Positions 37,255 through 45,880 of a stretch of 64,000 nucleotides of DNA are shown here, piece after piece. Made by a program: the position numbers and the translations under genes. The notes under the pieces were generated by a model. It was not told the DNA's origin, searched no databases, and saw only the letters and a list, made by a program, of their open reading frames with translations. Within the stretch, counting starts at the first letter, position 1; every line of letters starts with the position of its first letter. Origin of the DNA: Sphingomonas astaxanthinifaciens DSM 22298 (GTDB taxonomy: Bacteria; Pseudomonadota; Alphaproteobacteria; Sphingomonadales; Sphingomonadaceae); assembly GCF_000711715.1 (NCBI RefSeq), contig NZ_JONN01000002.1:62001-126000 (forward strand). The letters run 5' to 3'.

Positions 37255-39003
37255 ATGCCGGCCTTGCCCAAGCGCGCTTCGCCCCGAAGCGCACCGCATC
37301 CCGCGCCGCCCTTGTGGGCGGACGGCCCGGTATTGCTCGACGCGCTGCCGATCGCCGCGGCGATCATCGAGCATGATGTGAAGGGCAGCCGGATCGCCGC
37401 GCACAACCTGCGCTTCGCCGAGGCGGTCGCCATTTCCAGCGCCCAGACCATGGCCGGGCTGAAGCGCCAGTGCCTGTCGGGCGAGGGACTGATCGCCGAG
37501 CATCTCATCCAGTGGTTCGAGAGCGAGGCGCCGGTGTCCGACCTCGACTTCCGCGACGGAGCGGGGGTCTCGGCGCGTTTCTACCGGCTCAAGCTCGCGC
37601 CGCTGCCAAGCCATGGCGAATGCCGCCGCGCGCTCTGCTCGGTGGTCGATCGCACCGCCGAGGTGCAGGCCGAGCGCACGCTTCGCGCCGAGATGCTGCG
37701 CGACAGCCTGACCGGCCTGCCCAATCGCCTGGCCTTCACCGAGATGATCGAAGCGGCCGAGCGCAAGGTCGAGGCCGGGACCGCGGGCCATGCCGTGCTG
37801 GTGGTCGACATGCTCCGCTTCAGCCGGATCAACGAGAGCATGGGGAGCCTCGCCGGCGACGAATTGCTGATCACCTTCGCCCGCCGCCTGATCTCGGCGC
37901 TCCGGGCCGGGGACAGCCTTGCGCGCACCGGCGGCAACGAATTCGGGATCGTGGTCACGCTCCGTCGGGGCATGTCCGATGCGCTCAAGGCCGCGCTTCG
38001 CATCCAGGAGGCGATGAACGCGCCGTTCAAGCTGAGCGAGCTCGAGATCAAGGTCGAATGCGCGATTGGCCTCGCGATCATGCAGCCGGGGCAGGATAGC
38101 GAGGAGCTGTTCCGCAACGCGCAATTCGCGGTCAAGCAGGCCAAGGCGAGCGGCCGGCCCGAGGTCTACGAACCCAAGGAAGCCAGCCTTGCCCGGCGGC
38201 GCTTCTCGATCGAGACCGAGCTTCGCCGCGCGCTCGACCGCGATCTCCTCGACCTGTTCTACCAGCCGCTGATCAACCTCAAGACCGGCGAGGTGACCGG
38301 ATTCGAGGCGCTCGCTCGCTGGACCCACGAGGATCGCGGCGAGATCAGCCCGACCGAATTCATTCCCGTCGCCGAGGAAAGCGGCCTCATCCTCAGCCTC
38401 GGCCGCTGGGCGATGGACCGGGCGGCCTCGACGCTTGCCGGCTGGGACGCCACGGCCGGGCAGAAACTGCCCTTCTACGTCGCGGTCAATCTCTCCGCGA
38501 TCCAGGTCGCGCGCGACGACATCGCCGCGATGGTCGGCGGCGCGCTGCGTTCGACCGGGCTGAGCGGCGACCGGCTGACGCTCGAACTGACCGAAAGCTC
38601 GATCGTCCAGGACCCGCGCCGCGCGACCCGCGTGTTCGATGCGCTGAAGGCGCTCGACACCACCGTGGCGATGGACGATTTCGGCACCGGTTACTCGAGC
38701 CTCGCCTATCTCCAGCGACTGCCGATCGACGTCCTCAAGATCGACCGCAGCTTCGTCACCGGCATGATGGTCGATCCCGACAGCGTGGCGATCGTGCGCG
38801 CGGTGCTGAGCCTCGCCGACGCGCTCGGCATGTCGACCACCGCCGAGGGGATCGAGAGCCGCGAGCTTGCGACGACGCTTGCGGCCCTGGGCTGCGCCTC
38901 GGGGCAGGGCTATTTCTTCGCCAAGCCGCTGGCGACCGACGAGGCCCTCGAATTCTGGCAGAGCCGGCTGCGCAAGCCGGCGACGAAGGGCTCGCGCCGC
39001 TAG
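37255..39003 (+). CDS. GGDEF-EAL protein with a degenerate cyclase motif
   Basis: A 582-aa cytosolic c-di-GMP signalling protein. An N-terminal PAS-like region (about 25-135) is followed by a GGDEF domain in which the signature reads GGNEF (Gly226-Gly227-Asn228-Glu229-Phe230), so cyclase activity is doubtful. The EAL domain is intact: E351-A352-L353, NLSAIQV, LELTESSI, DDFGTGYSSL, DVLKIDRSFV and TTAEGIES. It is therefore probably a phosphodiesterase with a regulatory GGDEF domain. It converges with the tsaC-like gene, overlapping by 4 bp. Confidence 0.93.
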   Translation: MPALPKRASPRSAPHPAPPLWADGPVLLDALPIAAAIIEHDVKGSRIAAHNLRFAEAVAISSAQTMAGLKRQCLSGEGLIAEHLIQWFESEAPVSDLDFRDGAGVSARFYRLKLAPLPSHGECRRALCSVVDRTAEVQAERTLRAEMLRDSLTGLPNRLAFTEMIEAAERKVEAGTAGHAVLVVDMLRFSRINESMGSLAGDELLITFARRLISALRAGDSLARTGGNEFGIVVTLRRGMSDALKAALRIQEAMNAPFKLSELEIKVECAIGLAIMQPGQDSEELFRNAQFAVKQAKASGRPEVYEPKEASLARRRFSIETELRRALDRDLLDLFYQPLINLKTGEVTGFEALARWTHEDRGEISPTEFIPVAEESGLILSLGRWAMDRAASTLAGWDATAGQKLPFYVAVNLSAIQVARDDIAAMVGGALRSTGLSGDRLTLELTESSIVQDPRRATRVFDALKALDTTVAMDDFGTGYSSLAYLQRLPIDVLKIDRSFVTGMMVDPDSVAIVRAVLSLADALGMSTTAEGIESRELATTLAALGCASGQGYFFAKPLATDEALEFWQSRLRKPATKGSRR

Positions 39004-39923
39004 GGACGCGGTGCCGCGGCCCGCGCCAGCCGGTCGTTGATCGCGAGTCCGAGGCCGTCCCGGGGGATCGGCGCCACTGCGATCTTGTCCCGCCCGGCCG
39101 CATCGGCGCGGTGCAGGCTGTCGAACAGGCGCGCCGCCGCCTCGACTAGGTCGCCGGAGGGGCTGAGGCTGTCGTCGCCCCCGACCGGGCCGAAGCCGAT
39201 CAGCCACTCGTCCGGCGCCGCGCTGGTCGCATCGAGCCGCAGCGGCCGCGATGGCGCGTAATGGCTTTCCATCATCCCCGGCGCCTCGATCCCCTTGGTC
39301 GCTGGGACCGCGCCGGCGACCGCGATCGGGCCCGGGCGAAGCAGCCGGAGCGTACCGTCCGTCGCGGCGACGATCGTGCTTTCGAGGCCATGCGCGGTCG
39401 CCCCGCCGTCGATCACCAGCGCGATCCGCCCGTCGAGCGAGGCCAGCACATGGGTAGCGCGGGTCGGGCTGATCCGCCCGCTCGCATTGGCGCTTGGGGC
39501 GGCGAGGGGCCGCCCGCTCGCCTCGAGCAGCGCGCGCATCGCGGGGTGGGCGGGAACGCGGATGGCGATGGTGGGAAGCCCGGCGGTGACGAGGCTGGCA
39601 ATGCCATGACCCTCGGCCAGCGGGACGACGAGGGTCAGGGGGCCTGGCCAGTGCGCCGCCGCCAGCGCTTCGGCCGCCGCATCGAACCGCCCCAGGCGCT
39701 TCGCTGCCGCCAGGTCGGGGACATGGACGATCAGCGGATTGAAGCTCGGCCGGCCCTTGGCCTCGTAGATTCGCGCGACGGCCTCCGCATTGGTGGCGTC
39801 GGCGGCGAGCCCGTAGACCGTTTCGGTCGGGACCGCGACCGGCAGCCCCGCCGAGACCAGCCGCGCGGCTTCGGCGATCACGTCCGGCCCGAACGGCCGT
39901 ATCTCGGTGCTCTTGCCCGGCAT
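39000..39923 (-). CDS. tsaC: L-threonylcarbamoyladenylate synthase (Sua5/YrdC family)
   Basis: Makes threonylcarbamoyl-AMP for tRNA t6A37 synthesis. The 307-aa protein has a YrdC domain with PTETVYGLAADATN, KGRPSFNPLIVH, WPGPLTLVV, AIRVPAHPAMRALL and APSANASGRISPT. A C-terminal Sua5 domain follows (PGMMESHYAPSRPLRL and onwards), so this is the long Sua5 type and not the short TsaC type; the symbol is used by function. It starts 50 bp from the divergent acyl-CoA dehydrogenase gene. Confidence 0.93.
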   Translation of the reverse strand: MPGKSTEIRPFGPDVIAEAARLVSAGLPVAVPTETVYGLAADATNAEAVARIYEAKGRPSFNPLIVHVPDLAAAKRLGRFDAAAEALAAAHWPGPLTLVVPLAEGHGIASLVTAGLPTIAIRVPAHPAMRALLEASGRPLAAPSANASGRISPTRATHVLASLDGRIALVIDGGATAHGLESTIVAATDGTLRLLRPGPIAVAGAVPATKGIEAPGMMESHYAPSRPLRLDATSAAPDEWLIGFGPVGGDDSLSPSGDLVEAAARLFDSLHRADAAGRDKIAVAPIPRDGLGLAINDRLARAAAPRP

Positions 39924-39973
39924 GTCGCCGCCGCTATGGCAAAGTGGAACCAGTCACAAGGGAATGGACGAAT

Positions 39974-41650
39974 ATGGCGCTTCGCTGCCCGGTCGAGGAA
40001 CAGCGCTTCGTGCTCGAGCATGTGGTGCGGATTTCCGAGCTCACCAACGACTCTGACATCGTCGCCGCGGTGCTCGAGGGCGCGGCGCAATATGCCGAAG
40101 GCGAGGTCGAGCCCTTGAACCGCGTGGGCGACACGGTCGGTGCGAAATGGTCCCCGGACGGGGTCGCCATGCCCGAGGGTTTCCACGCCGCCTATCGCCA
40201 GTTCGTCGAAGGCGGCTGGGGCACGATCAGCGCGCCCGAGGAAGCGGGCGGGCAGGGGCTTCCCTTGAGCCTCGGCGCGGCGGTGATGGAGGACCTGAAC
40301 GCCGCCAACCTCGCCTTCGCGCTGTGCCCGATGCTGACCATGGGCGCAATCGAGGCAATCGGCGCGCACGGGTCGGACGAACAGAAGCGCGATTATCTAC
40401 CGAAGATCGTCAGCGGCGAATGGCCTGCGACGATGAACCTCACCGAGCCGCAGGCAGGCTCGGACGTCGGCGCGCTCCGGACCCGGGCTGTGCCCAACGG
40501 CGACGGCAGCTGGAAGATCACCGGCTCCAAGATCTACATCACCTATGGCGAGCACGACCTCGCCGAGAATATCATCCACCTCGTCCTCGCCCGCACCCCC
40601 GATGCGCCGGCGGGGACGCGCGGAATCTCGCTGTTCCTGGTGCCCAAGATACTGCCGGACGGCAGCCGCAACGACCTTCGCTGCGCCTCGATCGAGCACA
40701 AGCTGGGCATCCACGCCTCGCCGACCTGCACCATGGCCTTCGGTGACGAAGGCGGGGCGACCGGCTGGCTGATCGGGCCCGAGCATGGCGGCATGCGCGC
40801 GATGTTCACCATGATGAACAATGCGCGCCTCAACGTCGGCCTGCAGGGCGTCGGCATCGCCGAGGCGGCGACCCAGCGCGCGGTCGCTTATGCGCTTGGC
40901 CGGGTCCAGTCGGCGCGCGCGGGCGGTCCGGGCCGCGAGCCGGTCGCGATCGAGCAGCATCCCGACGTCCGCCGCATGCTGCTGCGGATGAAGGCGCTGA
41001 CCATGGGCGCGCGAGCGCTCGCTTATTACGCCTTCGGCCAGATCGACCGCGGACACCGCGGCGACAGGGAAGCCGCCATGCGCGGCGACGTGCTGACCCC
41101 GCTGGTCAAGGCCTGGGGCACCGACGTCGGCTGCGAGGTCGCGAGCCTCGGCATCCAGGTCCATGGCGGCATGGGCTTCGTCGAGGAGACCGGCGCCGCC
41201 CAATATCTCCGCGACGCCCGGATCGCGCCCATCTACGAGGGCACTAACGGCATCCAGGCCGCCGACCTCGTCGGGCGCAAGCTGGGGCTCGACGGCGGGC
41301 TCGCCTTCGACGGGCTGATCGCCGACATTCGCGCCGAGGTCGAAGCGCCGACCCTGTCCGCCTTGGTCGATGCGGTGGAACTGGTCGCCACCACGCTGCG
41401 TGCCGCCGAGCCAGACGACCGGCTGGCGGGCAGCTATCCCTTCCTCACCATGTGCGCCGTGCTGACCGCGGGCTGGCTGCTCGAGCGGCAGGCGCGCGCG
41501 GCGATCGGCGACACCCCCTTCGCCCGGACCAAGCGCGCGGCGGCGGGTTTCTTCCTGTCGGTGGTCGTGCCCGAAGCGCTCGGGCTTGCGGCGGGGGCGG
41601 AAGCAGGGGCCGAGCTGCTCTACAGCGTGCCGGCCGAAGCTTTGCTCTAA
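39974..41650 (+). CDS. acyl-CoA dehydrogenase (DmdC/FadE-like long type)
   Basis: FAD enzyme of 558 aa that desaturates an acyl-CoA. It belongs to the long acyl-CoA dehydrogenase type, with an N-terminal extension beginning MALRCPVEEQRFVLEHVV, TMNLTEPQAGSDVGALRT (FAD/substrate signature), NNARLNVGLQGVG, and QVHGGMGFVEETG followed by ARIAPIYEGTNGIQA; the Glu in YEGTNGIQ is the catalytic base. I prefer ATG 39974, with AAGGGA 10 bp upstream, over a GTG at 39944. The chain length of the substrate is unknown; this group includes 3-methylthiopropanoyl-CoA dehydrogenases. Confidence 0.9.
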   Translation: MALRCPVEEQRFVLEHVVRISELTNDSDIVAAVLEGAAQYAEGEVEPLNRVGDTVGAKWSPDGVAMPEGFHAAYRQFVEGGWGTISAPEEAGGQGLPLSLGAAVMEDLNAANLAFALCPMLTMGAIEAIGAHGSDEQKRDYLPKIVSGEWPATMNLTEPQAGSDVGALRTRAVPNGDGSWKITGSKIYITYGEHDLAENIIHLVLARTPDAPAGTRGISLFLVPKILPDGSRNDLRCASIEHKLGIHASPTCTMAFGDEGGATGWLIGPEHGGMRAMFTMMNNARLNVGLQGVGIAEAATQRAVAYALGRVQSARAGGPGREPVAIEQHPDVRRMLLRMKALTMGARALAYYAFGQIDRGHRGDREAAMRGDVLTPLVKAWGTDVGCEVASLGIQVHGGMGFVEETGAAQYLRDARIAPIYEGTNGIQAADLVGRKLGLDGGLAFDGLIADIRAEVEAPTLSALVDAVELVATTLRAAEPDDRLAGSYPFLTMCAVLTAGWLLERQARAAIGDTPFARTKRAAAGFFLSVVVPEALGLAAGAEAGAELLYSVPAEALL

Positions 41651-41665
41651 TCCGAAGGAACAGTC

Positions 41666-41729
41666 GTTCGCCCTGAGCGAAGTCGAAGGGCGTTAGCGCG
41701 AGCGTGCTTCGACTTCGCTCAGCACGAAC
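41666..41729. repeat. REP-like palindromic repeat between convergent genes
   Basis: Two perfect 15-base arms, TGAGCGAAGTCGAAG (41674-41688) and CTTCGACTTCGCTCA (41707-41721), plus outer GTTCG/CGAAC arms, form a long hairpin. It lies between the convergent acyl-CoA dehydrogenase and gntR genes and can act as a bidirectional terminator. The TTCGACTTCGCTCAG core is abundant in sphingomonad genomes as far as I recall. Confidence 0.85.
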
Positions 41730-41740
41730 GAGCCTTTTGG

Positions 41741-42094
41741 CTAGTTGCGCTCCAGCAACTCGGCCGGATCGATCCCGAGCCGGTCCATCTTGGCGCGCAC
41801 CGCGGGCCATTCCTCGCGGATGAAGAGGTCGCGTTCGCTGGTCGAGAGGCGTTCGCGCGCGCCCTGGGCCACGAACATGCCGACGCCGCGGCGGACCACG
41901 ACCAGCCCCTCGTCCTGGAAGCCCTGATAGGCCTTGGCGACGGTCAAAGGGTTGGCGCCCTGCTCGGCGGCGAAGGCGCGGACGCTCGGCAGCGGATCGC
42001 CGTCGCGGTAGCGCCCCGAGAGGATCGCCTCGGCGATGATGTCACGGAGCCGGACATAGACCGGCTTGGCTTCGGATCGTCCGCGCAGCGTCAT
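41741..42094 (-). CDS. GntR-family transcriptional regulator (YtrA type)
   Basis: A 117-aa DNA-binding protein with the GntR winged helix: VYVRLRDIIAEAILSGRYRDGDPLPSVRAFAAEQGANPLTVAKAYQ. The short C-terminal part of about 45 residues (beginning VGMFVAQGARERL) has no ligand-binding domain of the FadR or HutC size, which is typical of the YtrA subfamily. Such regulators usually control a neighbouring transporter operon, but here the upstream gene on the same strand is a nitroreductase 40 bp away. Its target is unknown. Confidence 0.88.
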   Translation of the reverse strand: MTLRGRSEAKPVYVRLRDIIAEAILSGRYRDGDPLPSVRAFAAEQGANPLTVAKAYQGFQDEGLVVVRRGVGMFVAQGARERLSTSERDLFIREEWPAVRAKMDRLGIDPAELLERN

Positions 42095-42134
42095 GCTGTC
42101 CTAATACGGTGCGGCGCGAAAAGTTGCAAGTGAA

Positions 42135-42737
42135 TTACGGGTTCGGGTTCCACCGCCGGATCACCAGCGCCGGGTCGGGTCGCGGGCGTTCCTCGAGCAG
42201 GCGCCCGGGGGTGCCGATGAAGAAGAAGCCGGTGATCCGCTCCTCGGGGCCTTGGGCGAAGGCCGCGCGGACGGTCGGGTCATAGGCCGCCCAGCCGGTG
42301 ATCCAGCCGCCGACATAGCCATGGGCATGGACCGCATGGAGGAGGTTCATCGCCGCCGCGCCCGCGCTCAGTTCCTGCTCGAAGACGGGGATCTTGTGGC
42401 CCGCGACCGGGGCCGAGAGCATCACCACCAGGGACTCGCCGTTATGCGCGAACTCGAGCGCCTTGGCCCGGTGCGCGGGGGTGGCGCCGGGATCATTCTC
42501 GTCGAGCGCCTTCATCAGCAGGGCGGCGAAGTCCTCGCGCTGGTCCTTGCCGACGATCACGAACCGCCACGGCGCGAGCTTGCCATGATCGGGAGTCCGC
42601 AGCGCCAGCGTGACGATCGCCTCGAGCTCGTCTTCGGACGGGCCGGGGCCGACCATTTCGCGCGGCCGCCCCGAGCGGCGGGTGGCGAGATGGGAGCGGA
42701 GCGAGGAACGGTCGTTGAACATGCGTGTGGGCCACAT
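42135..42737 (-). CDS. nitroreductase-family flavoprotein (YdjA-like)
   Basis: A 200-aa FMN-dependent nitroreductase fold protein. It has HLATRRSGRPREMVGPGPSEDEL near the start (FMN phosphate contacts), ALRTPDHGKLAPWRFVIVG and GYVGGWITGWAAYDP, with a C-terminal FFFIGTPGRLLEERPRPDP. These match the short YdjA-like group, which reduces nitro compounds or quinones with NAD(P)H. ATG 42737 and ATG 42722 are both possible and neither has a clear ribosome-binding site. It lies upstream of gntR on the same strand and is divergent from the POT transporter. Confidence 0.88.
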   Translation of the reverse strand: MWPTRMFNDRSSLRSHLATRRSGRPREMVGPGPSEDELEAIVTLALRTPDHGKLAPWRFVIVGKDQREDFAALLMKALDENDPGATPAHRAKALEFAHNGESLVVMLSAPVAGHKIPVFEQELSAGAAAMNLLHAVHAHGYVGGWITGWAAYDPTVRAAFAQGPEERITGFFFIGTPGRLLEERPRPDPALVIRRWNPNP

Positions 42738-42846
42738 AGGGTTCAGCTTGGCGCGTCACAATGCGCTTGGCAGGCGGCGCTTAATCCTTAAGGTGCCGAC
42801 ACTTTTGCTGGCCCGCGCGCCGGCGTCATTACGGGAATTGCCACGC

Positions 42847-44487
42847 ATGAAGCCCATGGATCTCTGGCAGGAAGGCGACTGGATCGCCGCCATTGCCGTC
42901 TTCCTCCTCGTCGTGTTCCTCGCCATCGGCGGCAAGATCGCCGTCCAGAAGGACCCTGAATTCGCCGGCCACCCCAAGGGCCTGTACATGCTCTTCTTCG
43001 CCGAGATGTGGGAGCGCTTCTCCTACTACGGCATGCGCGCGCTGCTGATCTTCTACCTGACCAAGCACTGGCTGTTCTCCGACAGCAAGGCGTCGCTGAT
43101 CTACGGGGCCTATACCAGCCTCGTCTACATCACCCCGGTGCTCGGCGGCTATCTTGCCGACCGCTATCTCGGCCAGCGCAAGGCAGTGCTGTTCGGCGGC
43201 CTGCTGCTCGCGGTCGGCCACAGCCTGATGGCGGTCGAGGGCGTCGGTGGGCAGAACGATCCGACCATCAACGTCTTCTGGCTCGCGCTCGCCTTCATCA
43301 TCGTCGGCTCGGGCTTCCTCAAGGCCAACATCTCGGTGATGGTGGGCCAGCTCTACAAGCTGACCGACGTCCGCCGCGACGGCGCCTACACCATCTTCTA
43401 CATGGGCGTGAACGTCGGGGCCGCGATCGGTACCATCTTCGTCGGCTATCTCGGCGAGACCCTGGGCTGGGCCTATGGCTTCGGCCTCGCGGGCATCGGC
43501 ATGCTGCTCGGCCTCATCGTCTTCGTGCTCGGAAAGAAGGCGCTCAACGGCGCGGGCGAGGCGCCTTCGCCGCTCAGCAAGAACAAGGAATTCTCGCTCT
43601 ACGGCATCGGCATCGCCTCGGTCGCGGTGATCTGGGGCCTCGTCCAGTACCAGGACGTCATCCAGACCCTGCTGATCATTACGGGCGTCGGGCTGCTCGG
43701 CTACGTGCTGTTCGAAAGCTTCAAGCTGCCCAAGGAGCCGCGCGAGCGGATGTTCGCCATCCTCTTCCTGATCAGCCTCAATCCCCTGTTCTGGGGCCTG
43801 TTCGAGCAGGCGGGCGGGTCGATGAGCATCTTCACTGACAAGTTCGTCGAGCGCGGGGGCGTTCCGGCCTCGCTGTTCCAGTCGATCAATCCGATCTTCA
43901 TCATTCTGCTCGCGCCGCTGTTCGCGGCCTTGTGGGTGTCGCTCGGCAAGCGCAACGCCGAGCCGTCGGCGCCGGCCAAGTTCGGCCTCGCGCTGGCGCA
44001 GATGGGCCTTGCCAACCTCGTCCTCGTGTGGGGCGCGCAGGCTTATGGCGTGGCGGTGATGACCCCGGTCTTCCTCGTCTTCGCTTATTACTTCTTCGCC
44101 ACCACCGCCGAACTCTGCCTGTCGCCGGTGGGCCTGAGCGCGATGAACCGGCTCGCGCCGCGCTTCCTGGCCAGCCTCATCATGGGCGCCTGGTTCTACA
44201 TGACCGCGGTCGGCAATTTCGTCGCCGGCAAGATCGGTGAAGCCACCGGCGGCGAAGGCGGCGAGCAAAGCAAGGAGGGGCTGCTGCACATCTACGGCAT
44301 GTTCGGCTACATCTCGATCGGCGCCGGCATCGTCGTGCTGCTGCTCTCCCCGCTGGTGAAGCGCTGGATGCATCTCGACACGCTCGGCCAAGACGATCTC
44401 GCCGGTCGCGACCAACTCGCCGAGAACGAGGCACCGGGGATGTTCCCGCAGGGCGAGACCGCGCCCACCAGCCCGCGCCAGGCCTGA
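42847..44487 (+). CDS. proton-dependent oligopeptide transporter (POT/PTR family)
   Basis: Inner-membrane major facilitator of 546 aa with about twelve to fourteen TM helices. The proton-coupling motif EMWERFSYYGMRALLIFYL is present, as are the second signature FYMGVNVGAAIGTIFVGYLGE and ELCLSPVGLSAMNRLAP. It should import di- and tripeptides with protons. The frame opens upstream but the real start is ATG 42847, just before the first helix; ATG 42856 is an alternative. It is 4 bp before the first amidohydrolase gene and probably cotranscribed with both amidohydrolases, which points to peptide use. Confidence 0.93.
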   Translation: MKPMDLWQEGDWIAAIAVFLLVVFLAIGGKIAVQKDPEFAGHPKGLYMLFFAEMWERFSYYGMRALLIFYLTKHWLFSDSKASLIYGAYTSLVYITPVLGGYLADRYLGQRKAVLFGGLLLAVGHSLMAVEGVGGQNDPTINVFWLALAFIIVGSGFLKANISVMVGQLYKLTDVRRDGAYTIFYMGVNVGAAIGTIFVGYLGETLGWAYGFGLAGIGMLLGLIVFVLGKKALNGAGEAPSPLSKNKEFSLYGIGIASVAVIWGLVQYQDVIQTLLIITGVGLLGYVLFESFKLPKEPRERMFAILFLISLNPLFWGLFEQAGGSMSIFTDKFVERGGVPASLFQSINPIFIILLAPLFAALWVSLGKRNAEPSAPAKFGLALAQMGLANLVLVWGAQAYGVAVMTPVFLVFAYYFFATTAELCLSPVGLSAMNRLAPRFLASLIMGAWFYMTAVGNFVAGKIGEATGGEGGEQSKEGLLHIYGMFGYISIGAGIVVLLLSPLVKRWMHLDTLGQDDLAGRDQLAENEAPGMFPQGETAPTSPRQA

Positions 44488-44491
44488 CCCG

Positions 44492-45880
44492 ATGCGGGGG
44501 GCAATCGGGGTCGCGTTCGCCGCGCTGATGGTGGCCGGCTGTGCCACCACCGGCACGGGGAGCAAGGATGACGGGACGAGGGTCCGGATCGCCGAGGATC
44601 CGTTCCCCTCGACCTACCAGCGCTATTCCGGCGCCCCCACGCTCATCACCGGGGTCACCATCCTCGACGGTGAGGGTGGGCGGATCGACAACGGGCAGGT
44701 CTATTTCGCCGACGGCAAGATCCAGGCGGTCGGCCAGACGGTCGCCGCCCCCGCCGGCGCGCAGGTGATCGACGGGACGGGCAAGTATGTCACCCCCGGC
44801 GTCATCGACATCCACAGCCACCTTGGCGACTATCCCTCGCCGGGCGTCGCCGCGCATGACGATGGCAATGAGGCGACCGCCCCGGCGCGACCCGAGGTCT
44901 GGGCCGAACATAGCGTCTGGCCGCAGGACTCGGGCTTCAGCCGCGCGCTGGCCAATGGCGGGATCACCGCGCTGCAGATCCTGCCCGGCTCGGCCAATCT
45001 CTTCGGCGGCCGCTCGGTCGTCCTCAAGAACGTCCCCGCGCGCACCGTCCAGGGCATGAAGATGCCGGGCGCGCCCTATGGCCTCAAGATGGCCTGCGGT
45101 GAGAATCCCAAGCGCGTCTATGGCGAAAAGGGCGGGCCGGCGACCCGGATGGGCAATATCGCCGTAACCCGCCAGACCTGGATCAACGCCAGGGCCTACA
45201 AGCGCAAGTGGGACGAATATGAGAAGAACGGCGGCGATCCGCCCGACCAGGATCTCGCCATGGACACGCTCAAGGGCGTGCTCGAGGGCAAGATCCTCGT
45301 CCAGAACCATTGCTATCGCGCCGACGAAATGGCGCAGATGATCGATCTCTCCAAGGAAGCGGGCTACAAGATCAGCGCCTTCCACCATGCGGTCGAGAGC
45401 TACAAGATTGCCGACCTGCTGCGGGCCAATGGCATCTGCGCGGCGATGTGGGCCGACTGGTACGGCTTCAAGATGGAAGCCTATGACGCCATCCCCGAGA
45501 ACATCGCCTTCGTCGACCGCGCCGGGGCCTGCGCGATCGTCCATTCCGACGATCCCAACGGCATCCAGCGGTTGAACCAGGAAGCCGCCAAGGCGATGGC
45601 CGCGGGCCGCCGCGCGGGGATTCCGATCAGCGAGGAACATGCCTGGACCTGGCTGGGCATGAACCCGGCCAAGGCGCTCGGCATCTTCGACCGCGTCGGC
45701 AGCCTCAAGAGCGGCAAGGACGCCGACGTCGTGCTGTGGAACGGCAATCCGTTCAGCACCTACACCCGGCCCGAGCGGGTCTGGATCGACGGCGCGCTGA
45801 TGTACGACGCCAATAATCCCAAGCTCCGCCCGGTGAGCGACTTCGAGCTCGGCCAGCCCGGCGAGGGAGACGTGAAGTGA
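44492..45880 (+). CDS. amidohydrolase-family lipoprotein with intact metal motif
   Basis: A 462-aa imidazolonepropionase/dipeptidase-type amidohydrolase. The N-terminal signal ends in the lipobox VAGC (Cys17), so it should be lipid-anchored outside the cytoplasm. The TIM-barrel metal ligands begin with VTPGVIDIHSHLGDYPSPG (His108, His110), later FHHAVESYKI, and VHSDDPNG with an Asp. It overlaps the next amidohydrolase gene (ATGA, 45877-45880) and follows the peptide transporter gene, suggesting it cleaves a cyclic or modified peptide. The substrate is not predictable. Confidence 0.88.
   Translation: MRGAIGVAFAALMVAGCATTGTGSKDDGTRVRIAEDPFPSTYQRYSGAPTLITGVTILDGEGGRIDNGQVYFADGKIQAVGQTVAAPAGAQVIDGTGKYVTPGVIDIHSHLGDYPSPGVAAHDDGNEATAPARPEVWAEHSVWPQDSGFSRALANGGITALQILPGSANLFGGRSVVLKNVPARTVQGMKMPGAPYGLKMACGENPKRVYGEKGGPATRMGNIAVTRQTWINARAYKRKWDEYEKNGGDPPDQDLAMDTLKGVLEGKILVQNHCYRADEMAQMIDLSKEAGYKISAFHHAVESYKIADLLRANGICAAMWADWYGFKMEAYDAIPENIAFVDRAGACAIVHSDDPNGIQRLNQEAAKAMAAGRRAGIPISEEHAWTWLGMNPAKALGIFDRVGSLKSGKDADVVLWNGNPFSTYTRPERVWIDGALMYDANNPKLRPVSDFELGQPGEGDVK

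Noticed and set aside
37123..39207. 694-aa open frame on the minus strand opposite the GGDEF-EAL gene
   Set aside because: The GGDEF-EAL motifs on the plus strand are unmistakable; the antisense product is low-complexity Arg/Glu/Gly.
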